DNA of 64,000 nucleotides, from positions 25,066 to 89,065 of the forward strand of contig NZ_RJZE01000031.1 in NCBI RefSeq assembly GCF_003986935.1, written 5' to 3'. How positions within the stretch are numbered: the stretch's first letter is position 1; each line of letters begins with the position of its first letter. The stretch comes from Paraburkholderia kururiensis JCM 10599 = LMG 19447 (GTDB taxonomy: Bacteria; Pseudomonadota; Gammaproteobacteria; Burkholderiales; Burkholderiaceae). Positions 54,167-62,298 of this stretch are shown piece after piece. The notes below the pieces were generated by a model that saw only the letters and a list, made by a program, of their open reading frames with translations, made no database searches and was not told where the DNA came from. Both the position numbers and the translations under genes were made by a program.

Positions 54167-54804
54167 TGAGCGCTGAAGCGACACTGCGCGAAGAAATCTG
54201 CACCGTGGGCGCGAGCCTCTATGCGCGCGGTCATGCCGTGGGCAGCGCGGGCAACATCAGCGCACGCCTCGCGGACGGCTGGCTCATCACGCCCACCGAC
54301 GCGTGCCTCGGCCGGCTCGATCCCGCGCAGATCGCGAAGGTGGACGCGAACGGTGTGGCCGTGTCGGGCGCCAGGCCGTCGAAGACGCTGGCCCTGCATC
54401 GCGGCATCTATGCACGCAATGCGGCAGCGCACGGCGTCGTGCACACGCATTCCACGCATCTCGTCGCGCTCACGCTCGCGGGCGTGTGGCGCGAGACCGA
54501 CGTGGTGCCACCCATCACGCCGTACTACGTCATGAAAGTGGGACACGTGCCGCTCATTCGCTATCGCCGGCCCGGCGACCCCGAGGTTGCCGCCGAAGTG
54601 GCAGCACTCGCGGATCGCGTGCGCGGCGTGCTGCTGGAACGCCTGGGCCCCGTGATGTGGGGCGAGTCGGTCTCGCAGGCGTCGTATGCACTCGAAGAAC
54701 TCGAGGAGACAGCACGGCTCTGGCTCATGACGCAACCGAGGCCCGAGCCGCTTGCCGAAACAGCCATCGACGAATTGCGCTCGACTTTCGGCGCACGCTG
54801 GTAG
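54166..54804 (+). CDS. otnC: 3-oxo-tetronate 4-phosphate decarboxylase (class II aldolase family)
   Basis: The 212-residue aldolase/adducin-family protein has GSAGNISARLADGWLITPT as the phosphate and substrate loop and zinc His residues in VVHTHSTHLVALTL, with a further one later in the chain. A Glu/Tyr-rich C-terminal helix follows (SQASYALEELEETARLW). OtnC decarboxylates 3-oxo-tetronate 4-phosphate to dihydroxyacetone phosphate and CO2, the last step of the pathway. GGAG lies 8 bases before the ATG. It is followed by a 192-base gap before otnI that holds no gene. Confidence 0.9.
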   Translation: MSAEATLREEICTVGASLYARGHAVGSAGNISARLADGWLITPTDACLGRLDPAQIAKVDANGVAVSGARPSKTLALHRGIYARNAAAHGVVHTHSTHLVALTLAGVWRETDVVPPITPYYVMKVGHVPLIRYRRPGDPEVAAEVAALADRVRGVLLERLGPVMWGESVSQASYALEELEETARLWLMTQPRPEPLAETAIDELRSTFGARW

Positions 54805-54996
54805 CCGTTTTTTGCACGCCCTGCGGACGCGGCTACGTGGAAGGGTTTCCGCACTGCGTAAGCACAGGCTCCGCGAGCCGCTACGTGATCGGCACCCTTG
54901 CCGTGGCTCACGCCGACGACGCGGGTCAACCCATAATCTGCGCGGACACGTCGCGAGCGTGCCCTGCGCCCCACTCACCTTTCAGGACTTGCCGCC

Positions 54997-55773
54997 ATGC
55001 CTCGCTTCGCTGCCAACCTCTCGATGATGTACAACGAGCACGCGTTCCTCGACCGCTTCGCCGCTGCCGCGCGCGACGGTTTCAAGGCCGTCGAATATCT
55101 GTTCCCGTACGACTTCGAAGTTGAGGCGCTGCGCGCCCAGCTCGACGAACACGGCCTCGTACAGGCGCTTTTCAACGCGCCGCCCGGCGACTGGGCCGCG
55201 GGCGAACGCGGCATCGCGGCGTTGCCGGGCCGCGAAGACGAGTTCAAGCGCAGCATCGATACGGCCTTGCGCTACGCCAGCGTGCTCGGCAACACGAAGC
55301 TGCATGTCATGGCCGGGCTCGTCGCGGCGGGCGCAGACCGCGCGCGCTATCACGCGACTTACGTCGCGAACCTCGCCTATGCCGCGCGAACCGCTGCCAC
55401 ACAGGGCATCACCGTGTTGATGGAGCCCATCAACACGCGCGACATGCCGGGCTATTTCCTCAACCGCCAGGACGACGCGCATGCGATTCGCGCCGAAGTG
55501 GGCGCGCCCAATCTGAAGGTGCAGTTCGACTGCTACCACTGCCAGATCGTGGAAGGCGACCTCGCGATGAAACTCAAGCGCGACTTCGCGGGCATCGGCC
55601 ACATCCAGATTGCGGGCGTGCCGGAGCGGCACGAGCCGGACATCGGCGAACTGAACTACCCGTACCTGTTCGAGCTGATCGATGCGCTGGGCTACGACGG
55701 CTGGATTGGCTGCGAGTACCGTCCGAAGGCGGGCACCTCCGATGGGCTTGGCTGGCTCAAGCCTTATCTGTGA
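54997..55773 (+). CDS. otnI: 2-oxo-tetronate isomerase (hydroxypyruvate isomerase family)
   Basis: The 258-residue TIM-barrel isomerase has NLSMMYNEHAFLDRFAAAAR at the start, FKAVEYLFPYDFEVEAL, VLMEPINTRDMPGYFL with a metal-ligand Glu, QFDCYHCQIVEGDLAMKL and GCEYRPKAG near the end. The family includes glyoxylate-pathway Hyi; in this context it should convert 2-oxo-tetronate to 3-oxo-tetronate, joining the LtnD and DenD branches to OtnK. AGGAC precedes the start. Because of the 192-base gap upstream it may have its own promoter. Confidence 0.88.
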   Translation: MPRFAANLSMMYNEHAFLDRFAAAARDGFKAVEYLFPYDFEVEALRAQLDEHGLVQALFNAPPGDWAAGERGIAALPGREDEFKRSIDTALRYASVLGNTKLHVMAGLVAAGADRARYHATYVANLAYAARTAATQGITVLMEPINTRDMPGYFLNRQDDAHAIRAEVGAPNLKVQFDCYHCQIVEGDLAMKLKRDFAGIGHIQIAGVPERHEPDIGELNYPYLFELIDALGYDGWIGCEYRPKAGTSDGLGWLKPYL

Positions 55774-55860
55774 GGCGCGGTCCGGTCTTGCGGCTCCATT
55801 CGAATCTGTATCTGCAACCATCACCGTTGCTGTTTCAGCTATTCAAACGAGGCACATGAC

Positions 55861-56844
55861 ATGAAGGTACTGATCACCGGCGGCGCCGGCTTTCTCGGCC
55901 AGCGCCTCGCCCGCAGGCTGCTCGAACGCGGCGAACTCGCGGGCCCGAACGGTCGCGCCGAAAAGATTTCGACGCTCGTGCTGCTCGACGTGGCCGCGGC
56001 CCCTGATTTCAGCGATGTGCGCGTGAAGACGATGGTGGGCGACATCGCCGATCGCGCGGTGCTGGAACAGGCCATCGATACCGACACGGCCGCCGTGTTC
56101 CACCTCGCCGCCATCGTGAGCGGCCAGGCGGAAGCGGAGTTCGATCTGGGCATGCGCATCAATCTGGACGCGTCGCGCACGCTGCTCGAAGTGTGCCGCG
56201 CGCGCGGGCACCGTCCGCGTGTGGTGTTCACGAGTTCGGTCGCCGTCTACGGCGGCACGCTGCCCGACGTAGTGCGCGACGACACCGCGCTGAACCCGCA
56301 GTCGTCGTATGGCACGCAGAAGGCGATTGCCGAACTGCTGCTCAACGACTACACGCGCCGCGGTTTCGTGGACGGCCGCGTGCTGCGCCTGCCCACCATC
56401 AGCGTGCGGCCGGGGCGGCCGAACGCGGCGGCGTCGTCGTTTGCGAGCGGCATCATTCGCGAGCCGCTGAACGGCGAGACGAGCGTGTGCCCCGTGCCGC
56501 GCTCCACCCGCCTGTGGCTGCTCTCGCCGCGCCGCGCCATCGACGCGCTGGTGGCGGGCTGCGAACTCGACGCCGCGGTGCTCGATGCGCTGCCGGGCAA
56601 CCGGCGCGTCGTCAATCTGCCGGGCATCTCGGTCAGCGTGGACGAGATGATCGCGGCGCTGCGCGAAGTGGCCGGCGACGAGGCAGTGAAGCGCATTCGC
56701 CATGAAGTGGACGACCGCATCGCGAAGATCGTGGTGAGCTGGCCGGGCCGCTGGGACACCTCGCGGGCCGAACGGCTGGGGCTGCATGGGGATGCATCGT
56801 TCGTGGAAGTGATTCGGGCGTATGTGGAGGATGAGCGCAAGTAA
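55861..56844 (+). CDS. denD: D-erythronate dehydrogenase-type enzyme (extended SDR)
   Basis: The 327-residue NAD-dependent extended SDR has the Rossmann motif TGGAGFLGQRLARRLLERG, FHLAAIVSGQAEAEFDLG, the catalytic Ser in TSSVAVYGG and the YxxxK pair in SSYGTQKAIAELLL. SVRPGRPNAAASSFASGIIR is characteristic of the DenD group. It oxidises D-erythronate to 2-oxo-D-erythronate, feeding OtnI. GAGG lies 8 bases before the ATG. With ltnD in the same operon both tetronate epimers can be used. Confidence 0.88.
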   Translation: MKVLITGGAGFLGQRLARRLLERGELAGPNGRAEKISTLVLLDVAAAPDFSDVRVKTMVGDIADRAVLEQAIDTDTAAVFHLAAIVSGQAEAEFDLGMRINLDASRTLLEVCRARGHRPRVVFTSSVAVYGGTLPDVVRDDTALNPQSSYGTQKAIAELLLNDYTRRGFVDGRVLRLPTISVRPGRPNAAASSFASGIIREPLNGETSVCPVPRSTRLWLLSPRRAIDALVAGCELDAAVLDALPGNRRVVNLPGISVSVDEMIAALREVAGDEAVKRIRHEVDDRIAKIVVSWPGRWDTSRAERLGLHGDASFVEVIRAYVEDERK

Positions 56845-56983
56845 AGGCCCGGCGCATTGTCCACTCCAGGTGAACTGACTTTAAAACCCTCGACGACTTC
56901 CGCCGCAAGGGTCCCGATCCTAGACTCACCTCCATCGCGACAATCGCACGCCGTGCGACTCGCATCATCGATCGGGACCCGTC

Positions 56984-57964
56984 ATGAAGAAGATTCTGCT
57001 TGCCGTACTCGCCACGCTGGGCGCGTCGGCCGCGTTTGCCTCGGCCTCAGCTTCAGGTTCAGCCAGCCATGCACGTGCCGTCAATGCCGGCGCGCCGCGC
57101 CACCCCACCACGTACCACACCGTGAAGGTGGACGGCCTCGACATCTTCTATCGCGAAGCCGGCCCGAGCGATGCGCCCACTATCCTGCTGCTGCACGGCT
57201 TTCCGTCGTCGTCGCGGATGTTCGAGCCGCTCTTCGCGCGCCTCTCGGAGCGCTACCATCTGATCGCGCCGGACTACCCCGGCTTCGGCCATAGCGACGC
57301 GCCCGCACCGCAGGACTTCGCCTACACGTTCGACCATCTCGCGGCCGTCACGAACGACTTCCTCGAAACGCTGGGCGTGCAGCGCTACGCGATGTATGTG
57401 CAGGACTACGGCGGACCGGTCGGCTTTCGCCTCGCGCTTGCGCATCCCGAGCGCCTGACCGGGCTCATCGTGCAGAACGCGGTGGCGCACGAAGACGGCC
57501 TCGGCCCGCTGTGGGAAAAGCGCCGCGCGTTCTGGGCAAACCGCGAAGCCAACGAAGCCGACTTGCAGCGCACCTTCCTTTCGTTCGACACGACGAAGCA
57601 GCGCCACGTGGGCACGAGCCCGCATCCCGAGCGCTACGACCCGGACCTGTGGACCGACGAATACGCGCTTCTCACACGCCCGGGGCAGAAGGCAATCCAG
57701 ACCGACCTTTTCTACGACTACCGGACCAACGTGGCGTCGTATCCCGCGTGGCAGGCGTGGCTCAGGAAGACACAGCCGCCCACGCTCGTGGTGTGGGGCC
57801 GCTACGATCCGTCGTTCCAGGTGGCCGAGGCCGCGGCGTACCAACGCGATCTGCCCCATGCGGAGATTCACGTGATCGACGCCGGTCATTTCGCGCTGGA
57901 CGAACGCGCAGACGAAGTAGCGGCGCTGGTCGGCCGCTTCATGCAACGCCTGCCCCAAAGCTGA
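56984..57964 (+). CDS. Exported alpha/beta hydrolase with Asp nucleophile
   Basis: The 326-residue protein starts MKKILLAVLATLGASAAFAS, a clear signal peptide. The fold is alpha/beta hydrolase: LLLHGFPSSSRMFEPLF gives the oxyanion HGFP, the nucleophile elbow reads VQDYGGPVGFR with Asp where lipases have Ser, and the late His is in DAGHFALDERADE. Asp at the elbow is typical of haloalkane dehalogenases and epoxide hydrolases. The halide-binding Trp next to the Asp is replaced by Tyr, so epoxide hydrolase or a related activity is more likely. It does not appear to belong to the sugar operon, which ends 139 bases before. Confidence 0.83.
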   Translation: MKKILLAVLATLGASAAFASASASGSASHARAVNAGAPRHPTTYHTVKVDGLDIFYREAGPSDAPTILLLHGFPSSSRMFEPLFARLSERYHLIAPDYPGFGHSDAPAPQDFAYTFDHLAAVTNDFLETLGVQRYAMYVQDYGGPVGFRLALAHPERLTGLIVQNAVAHEDGLGPLWEKRRAFWANREANEADLQRTFLSFDTTKQRHVGTSPHPERYDPDLWTDEYALLTRPGQKAIQTDLFYDYRTNVASYPAWQAWLRKTQPPTLVVWGRYDPSFQVAEAAAYQRDLPHAEIHVIDAGHFALDERADEVAALVGRFMQRLPQS

Positions 57965-58030
57965 AAGCGAAGACCCCGCGTGGCCGGTGCGTACAATACG
58001 GGCTCTCCGATTCCCGAAAAGAGCCCTCGT

Positions 58031-58321
58031 ATGGCAATGAAGAAAACCGACCTTGAGAAGAACAAGGCGCTCAAGCTGACTCATTCGATGAAACAGACGC
58101 ATTCCGATCGCTTCGGCAAAGGCGCGACCGAAGCACCCGTGAGCCGCAAGGAGCAGCGCAAGCTGGACCAGGCGAAGGGGCTCGTGCCGTTCGCGTGCAA
58201 GCTGGACAGCGAGCTCGTGGAAACGCTCAAGGCGCGCGCGTCAGGGCATCCTGAAGGCATGAATGGTCTCGTCGACGAATTGCTGCGGCGTGCGTTGGCG
58301 GGCGGCGATCAGGCGGCTTAA
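58031..58321 (+). CDS. Small basic protein, unknown function
   Basis: The 96-residue protein starts MAMKKTDLEKNKALKLTHSM, is Lys-rich in the first half, and ends in a segment that could form a ribbon-helix-helix-like fold (DSELVETLKARASG, then MNGLVDELLRRALA). A TACAAT at 57992-57997 may be its -10. The coding character is good, but I recognise no named family. ATG 58031 or the second Met at 58037 are both possible starts. Confidence 0.65.
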   Translation: MAMKKTDLEKNKALKLTHSMKQTHSDRFGKGATEAPVSRKEQRKLDQAKGLVPFACKLDSELVETLKARASGHPEGMNGLVDELLRRALAGGDQAA

Positions 58322-58370
58322 TCAGGCGGCTTGAGCGGGGCGTGGCGCAGCCCGCGTTGGTCTCCGCCTA

Positions 58371-58403
58371 CCTTCAGCCCATCTCCAGCCCACCTTCAGC
58401 CCA
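58371..58403. repeat. 11-bp tandem repeat (CCTTCAGCCCA)
   Basis: Three units lie at 58371-58381, 58382-58392 and 58393-58403; the middle one reads TCTCCAGCCCA. They are in the spacer between convergent genes. Confidence 0.6.
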
Positions 58404-58509
58404 TAACGCTGCCGCGGCCCCCACAAGCGGCGCGGCGGCAGCGTTGCAAGTCACGCGGCAAAGCCCCCACCTCACAGCCCCGCCACACCCGTTCGCTTCG
58501 CCCGAACCG

Positions 58510-59076
58510 CTATTCCGGATCGTTGCCGATGCGCTCGAACCGGATCATCTGTTCGGCCTTCGTGCCGTTCGACTCTTCGCGGTACACCGTGCCGCAATAC
58601 ACCACGCGATAACCGTCGCGCGCCCTCACCTCCGGCAGGTTGCCGGCCGGCCTGCTGTCCACGCCGCCCAGCCCGGCTGCGGGCGCCGGAATGTAGTTGT
58701 CGAGCGTGGCATTCGACGTAACGACGTTGTCGTGCCAGACCGACGCGTCTCGCTTCGCTTCCAGCGACTTGCCGTCGGTGTCCACGGTGTTGTCGGTTGC
58801 GTCCATGCCCGCGCTGTCCACGGAAACAATGCGGCTGTTCGCGCGCTGCACCGGGTCTCCCGCCTCGCGCGTCACCTTGTCCATGTCGATGGACGGCAAC
58901 GCGGGCTTATCGCGGGTCGAAGTCGCCTCGGCGGAGCCGGCGTGCTGGGTCTGTCCGAACTCCTTCGCCTGCGTGGCGGCGTCGGGCGAATCACCGGCCG
59001 CGGGCGTCTTGGCCGGGCTTTTCGCGGCCATCTCTTTTTGCTGCTGCTGGGTAGGATTGGCTTCGGCGTTCTGCAT
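58510..59076 (-). CDS. Hydrophilic protein of unknown function
   Basis: The 188-residue protein is low-complexity at the N-terminus (Gln/Lys/Ala/Thr, MQNAEANPTQQQQKEMAAKS) with a more ordered C-terminal part containing VRARDGYRVVYCGTVYREE. No signal peptide or membrane helix is visible. The inner ATG 59076 is preferred over 59103 because GAGGTG lies just before it. I recognise no family. Its composition resembles stress-related hydrophilic proteins, but that is a weak guess. Confidence 0.6.
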   Translation of the reverse strand: MQNAEANPTQQQQKEMAAKSPAKTPAAGDSPDAATQAKEFGQTQHAGSAEATSTRDKPALPSIDMDKVTREAGDPVQRANSRIVSVDSAGMDATDNTVDTDGKSLEAKRDASVWHDNVVTSNATLDNYIPAPAAGLGGVDSRPAGNLPEVRARDGYRVVYCGTVYREESNGTKAEQMIRFERIGNDPE

Positions 59077-59166
59077 ATCCACCTCACGTACTCGAGTGCT
59101 CATCGGGATGCTGTCGTGAGAGCGCGCGCATGCGGCGTGCCCGGCCTTTCTCTTCTGTAAAAGGCA

Positions 59167-60857
59167 CTACGGCAGCAGTCCGAACACCGCCACGCCGCTG
59201 GTCGTGCCGACATACACGTGCCCATGCGCGATCATCGGCGTGATGAACTTGTTGCCGGCGCCGAACGTGTCGCGCGAGCCGGCCTGGTTGCTGTTGTACA
59301 GCTCGTCTGCGAGATTGCCAGCGTCGAACGCGTGCAACGCCGCGACGCTGCCGTTCTCCGCCGCCCAGACGATGGCATTGCTCGATCCGTTCGCGGAAAT
59401 ACTGGGTGTCGCGCCGGGATACTGGAACGTGCCTGCGCTTTGCGAAGCCGGCGCAGTGGCGAGACGTGCAGCGGTGATCGGAAACGCCTTGAGGTGATCG
59501 CCGAGCGCGCCGATGTAGACCGTGTTGCCGTAGAACGCCGGCATGCCGAACACGCCGGCCGCGAGTTGCCCGTCTATCTCCTGCCAGATCACGTTGGTCG
59601 AGCTGTTGAACTTGCCCATGGCGTCGCGATTCACGACGTAGATCTTCGCGTCCTTGCCGGCGCCTACGGCAAGATGACGCACGGTGCCGCTCGCGTCGGC
59701 GAGATCGGGCAGCACCAGCGCGCCGCCCGAGCCGAGGTCCTGGTCTCGCGACGAAAGCGCCGCCGTATCGAAGGTCGCGAAATAATCCGCGACTGCGAGG
59801 CGAGGCGAAGTCGCGAGCTTCAGGAACGTGTTGCCATAGTCGCCGCTCGACGGAAAGCCCTGTGCGTCGAGCGTGGCATCGAACGTGCCGTTCGCGTCGA
59901 GCAGATAGAGCGAGGTGCCGTCCGAGGCCATGCCCGCCCCGCTCATCCATACCGATCCCTCGCTGCCGTTCGGCGTGAGATTGAGCACGCTGGTCTGCGT
60001 GAGCGTGGCGGCGCTGTACGCCATCACCCAGCCGCCATACACGCCCTGATCGCAATGCGAGGTCCACCCAGATACACGTTGCCGTTGACGAGCGCGAGCG
60101 CCTGGCGCTCCGCGTATTGCTGCGGGTCGAACACCGTCACGCCGTTGCTGCTGTTCGCGCCCGAGCCGGGATAGGTCGCGGCGATCTGCGCCGGCCCGCC
60201 GAGCGCCTCGGCGCCCGTCGTGAGATCGAGAGCATGTAGACGCTGGTGAATGGCGCCGCTCGCGTCCTTGCTCATGGCGACGGCATAGAGCACGCCATTC
60301 GCGCCGCGCGTGCGATCGATCACCGGCGTCGCGGTAATGCCTATTTCAGGCGTGATCTGCTGGCAGTTGCGATCGTCGCTCGTGGTCTCGCCCGAGCCCA
60401 GCAGCGAACGCTGCCAGAGGGGCGTGTTGGTGTCCGCGTCGAATGCGTAGACGCTGGCGTGCTCGGTGGCGACGTAGACCACGTTGTGCGGCTTGCCGCC
60501 AATCGAGAGGCTGCTCACGTAGAGCGGCTGCGCGTCCACCTTGCCGTCCACGGCGAGGAACGCGACCTTGCCGAAATGCGCGGGATTGACGTTGGCCGGC
60601 GTGAGCGTCGTTTCGGCCAGGTACTGCCCCGTGCGCGCGGCGTCGTTGTGATACATGAGCACGTCCGTGGGGGACGATACCGTGGTGTTGGCCGGCGCGG
60701 ACGGTGTGGACGTTGCGGCTGCGCTGCCGGATCCACCGCCTCCCCCGCCGCACGACGCGCAGATTGCGACGATGAGGCATGCCATTGTCGCGAAGGCCGT
60801 ACCGCGGCGCGCGGTGGCGCGGGCCTGTACCTCGCGGAGGTGGAGCAAGCGGTGCAT
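59167..60857 (-). pseudogene. PQQ-like beta-propeller lipoprotein gene broken by a one-base frameshift
   Basis: The two halves lie in different frames. The N-terminal part (about 263 residues) has a lipoprotein signal ending CASC (Cys about 36), a Gly run, and beta-propeller blades such as VVYVATEHASVYAFDADTN. The C-terminal part continues the blades (DAKIYVVNRDAMGKF, GNTVYIGALGDHLKAF, HVYVGTTSGVAVFGLLP). The joint is at 60067-60069, where a run of three C (plus strand) would need to be four to restore VNGNVYLGWTSHCDQGVYGG; the total length is one base short of a whole number of codons. Start ATG 60857 has GGGAG 7 bases upstream. A recent mutation or a sequencing error is equally possible. 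Confidence 0.8.
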
Positions 60858-61104
60858 GTGCGTCTCCCGCGCGGCCTGAAGGCCGCGAAGACTGCGTGTC
60901 TTGCCGATGCAGAGTCCGCCGTGGGCTGCGCGTTGCGGCACGGGGAATGAGCAATTGCCGTACCGGGGGAGGTTTATTGCGCCCTATTTTCAGGGCGTTA
61001 TCGACGTGAGAAAGCCATGCTAGCCGGGTCTGCGGCCAATAGAGAACGAGCCCCAAAAGCGAAACGAGCCCTACGCCGCCCGAAAGCCGCGTAGAGCCCG
61101 TTCC

Positions 61105-61140
61105 AAAAAAAGTGACACACCCCGCAAGAGGCGCGTCACC
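61105..61140 (-). terminator. Intrinsic terminator of the flagellin gene
   Basis: On the minus strand GGTGACGCGCC and GGTGTGTCAC form a stem with a GC-rich loop followed by seven T. It lies 20 bases after the flagellin stop and is the clearest rho-independent terminator in the window. Confidence 0.85.
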
Positions 61141-61159
61141 GAAGGTACTGCGTGGACGT

Positions 61160-61978
61160 TTATTGCAGGAGCTTCAGCACTTGCTGCGGCAGCGAGTTCG
61201 CTTGTGCGAGCACCGAGATACCGGCTTGCTGCAGCACTTGCGCCTTCGAGAGATTCGCCGTTTCCGAAGCGAAGTCCGCGTCGACGATCTGCGACTGCGC
61301 GGCATTCAGGTTGGTCGATTCCGTCTGCGTGTTGCTGATGGCCGACTGGAACGTGTTCTGCGTTGCACCCAGCGTTGCCTGGAAGTTGTTGACTTGCGCC
61401 AGCGCGGCGTCGATTGCCGTGATCGCGTTCTGCGCACCCGAGGTGGTCGAGATGTCGATACCCGAAACGCCGAGGCCCGACGCGTTCCACGTCGTCGAAC
61501 CGAAGTTCGCCGTAATCGTCTGGTTGGCCGATGCGCCGATCTGGAAGTTCACGCTGCCGAGGCCGCCCAGCACGCTCTGGCCGTTGAACGTCGTTTGCGT
61601 TTCAACGCGGTTGATTTCCGTCAGACGCGTCGTGACTTCAGTCTGCAGGTTCGCTTGCGCTGCCGAGCCGAGCGAGCCGTCGCCCGATTCCACGGCCAGC
61701 TGGCGGATACGCTGCAGGTTGGCCACGGTCGACGAGATCGCGCCCGAAGCGGTTTGCACCATCGAGATACCGTTGTTCGCGTTCATCACGCCCTGGTTCA
61801 GCGCGTTGATGGCGGCGGTTTGCGTCGTGGCGATCGCGAGGCCGGCGGCGTCGTCAGCGGCGGTGTTCACGCGCTTGCCCGACGACAGACGCGTAATGGC
61901 TTGCGACAAGGCGCTTTGCGAACCGGACAGGTTGGTCTGCGTCGTCAGCGACAGGATGTTGGTGTTGATGTTCAGCAT
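61160..61978 (-). CDS. fliC: Flagellin
   Basis: The 272-residue flagellin has the conserved N-terminal D0/D1 region (MLNINTNILSLTTQTNLSGS; ITRLSSGKRVNTAADDAAGL) and C-terminal D1/D0 (NAAQSQIVDADFASETANLS; ISVLAQANSLPQQVLKLL). The variable middle (about 140-190) is very short, so the surface D2/D3 domains are nearly absent. GAGGAA precedes the ATG. A sigma-28 promoter lies 100 bases upstream and a strong terminator follows, so it is transcribed alone. No other flagellar genes are in view. Confidence 0.95.
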   Translation of the reverse strand: MLNINTNILSLTTQTNLSGSQSALSQAITRLSSGKRVNTAADDAAGLAIATTQTAAINALNQGVMNANNGISMVQTASGAISSTVANLQRIRQLAVESGDGSLGSAAQANLQTEVTTRLTEINRVETQTTFNGQSVLGGLGSVNFQIGASANQTITANFGSTTWNASGLGVSGIDISTTSGAQNAITAIDAALAQVNNFQATLGATQNTFQSAISNTQTESTNLNAAQSQIVDADFASETANLSKAQVLQQAGISVLAQANSLPQQVLKLLQ

Positions 61979-62079
61979 GGCTTCCTCTAATGAATTCGGT
62001 TGGGTATCCGGTTGAGTAACAGGACGATGGTGGTGGTGCTCGCTTGCTGCGGTCCGTTCCAGCAACCTGTATGTCCGGG

Positions 62080-62106
62080 TTATCGTCGGGCACGGGACAA
62101 ACTTGA
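62080..62106 (-). promoter_or_regulatory. Sigma-28 (FliA) promoter of the flagellin gene
   Basis: Read on the minus strand, TCAAGTTT, 11 bases, then GACGATAA matches the TAAAGTTT-N11-GCCGATAA consensus with two mismatches. It lies about 100 bases before the flagellin start. The rest of 61979-62298 has no gene. Confidence 0.85.
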
Positions 62107-62136
62107 GGGGGAAGCCATCGTTGCGACGGGGAATCG

Positions 62137-62160
62137 CCCGCCGGCGTGAGCACCGGCGGG
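62137..62160. terminator. GC hairpin upstream of the flagellin promoter
   Basis: CCCGCCGG and CCGGCGGG form a perfect 8-bp stem with an 8-base loop. On the minus strand it lies after the flavin oxidoreductase gene and before the flagellin promoter, so it could insulate the two. No T-run is present. Confidence 0.4.
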
Positions 62161-62298
62161 GAATGCGGGGAAGGCGGCGTAATAAAAGGTAACGGGACAA
62201 CGGCGGACGTGCCCGTATATAGGTCCGGAATGACGCAGCGGTCCCCACGGTCCTGAGCGGTCCTGCGGTGGTCCCGCAGGAATCCGTCAGCGAGTCGT

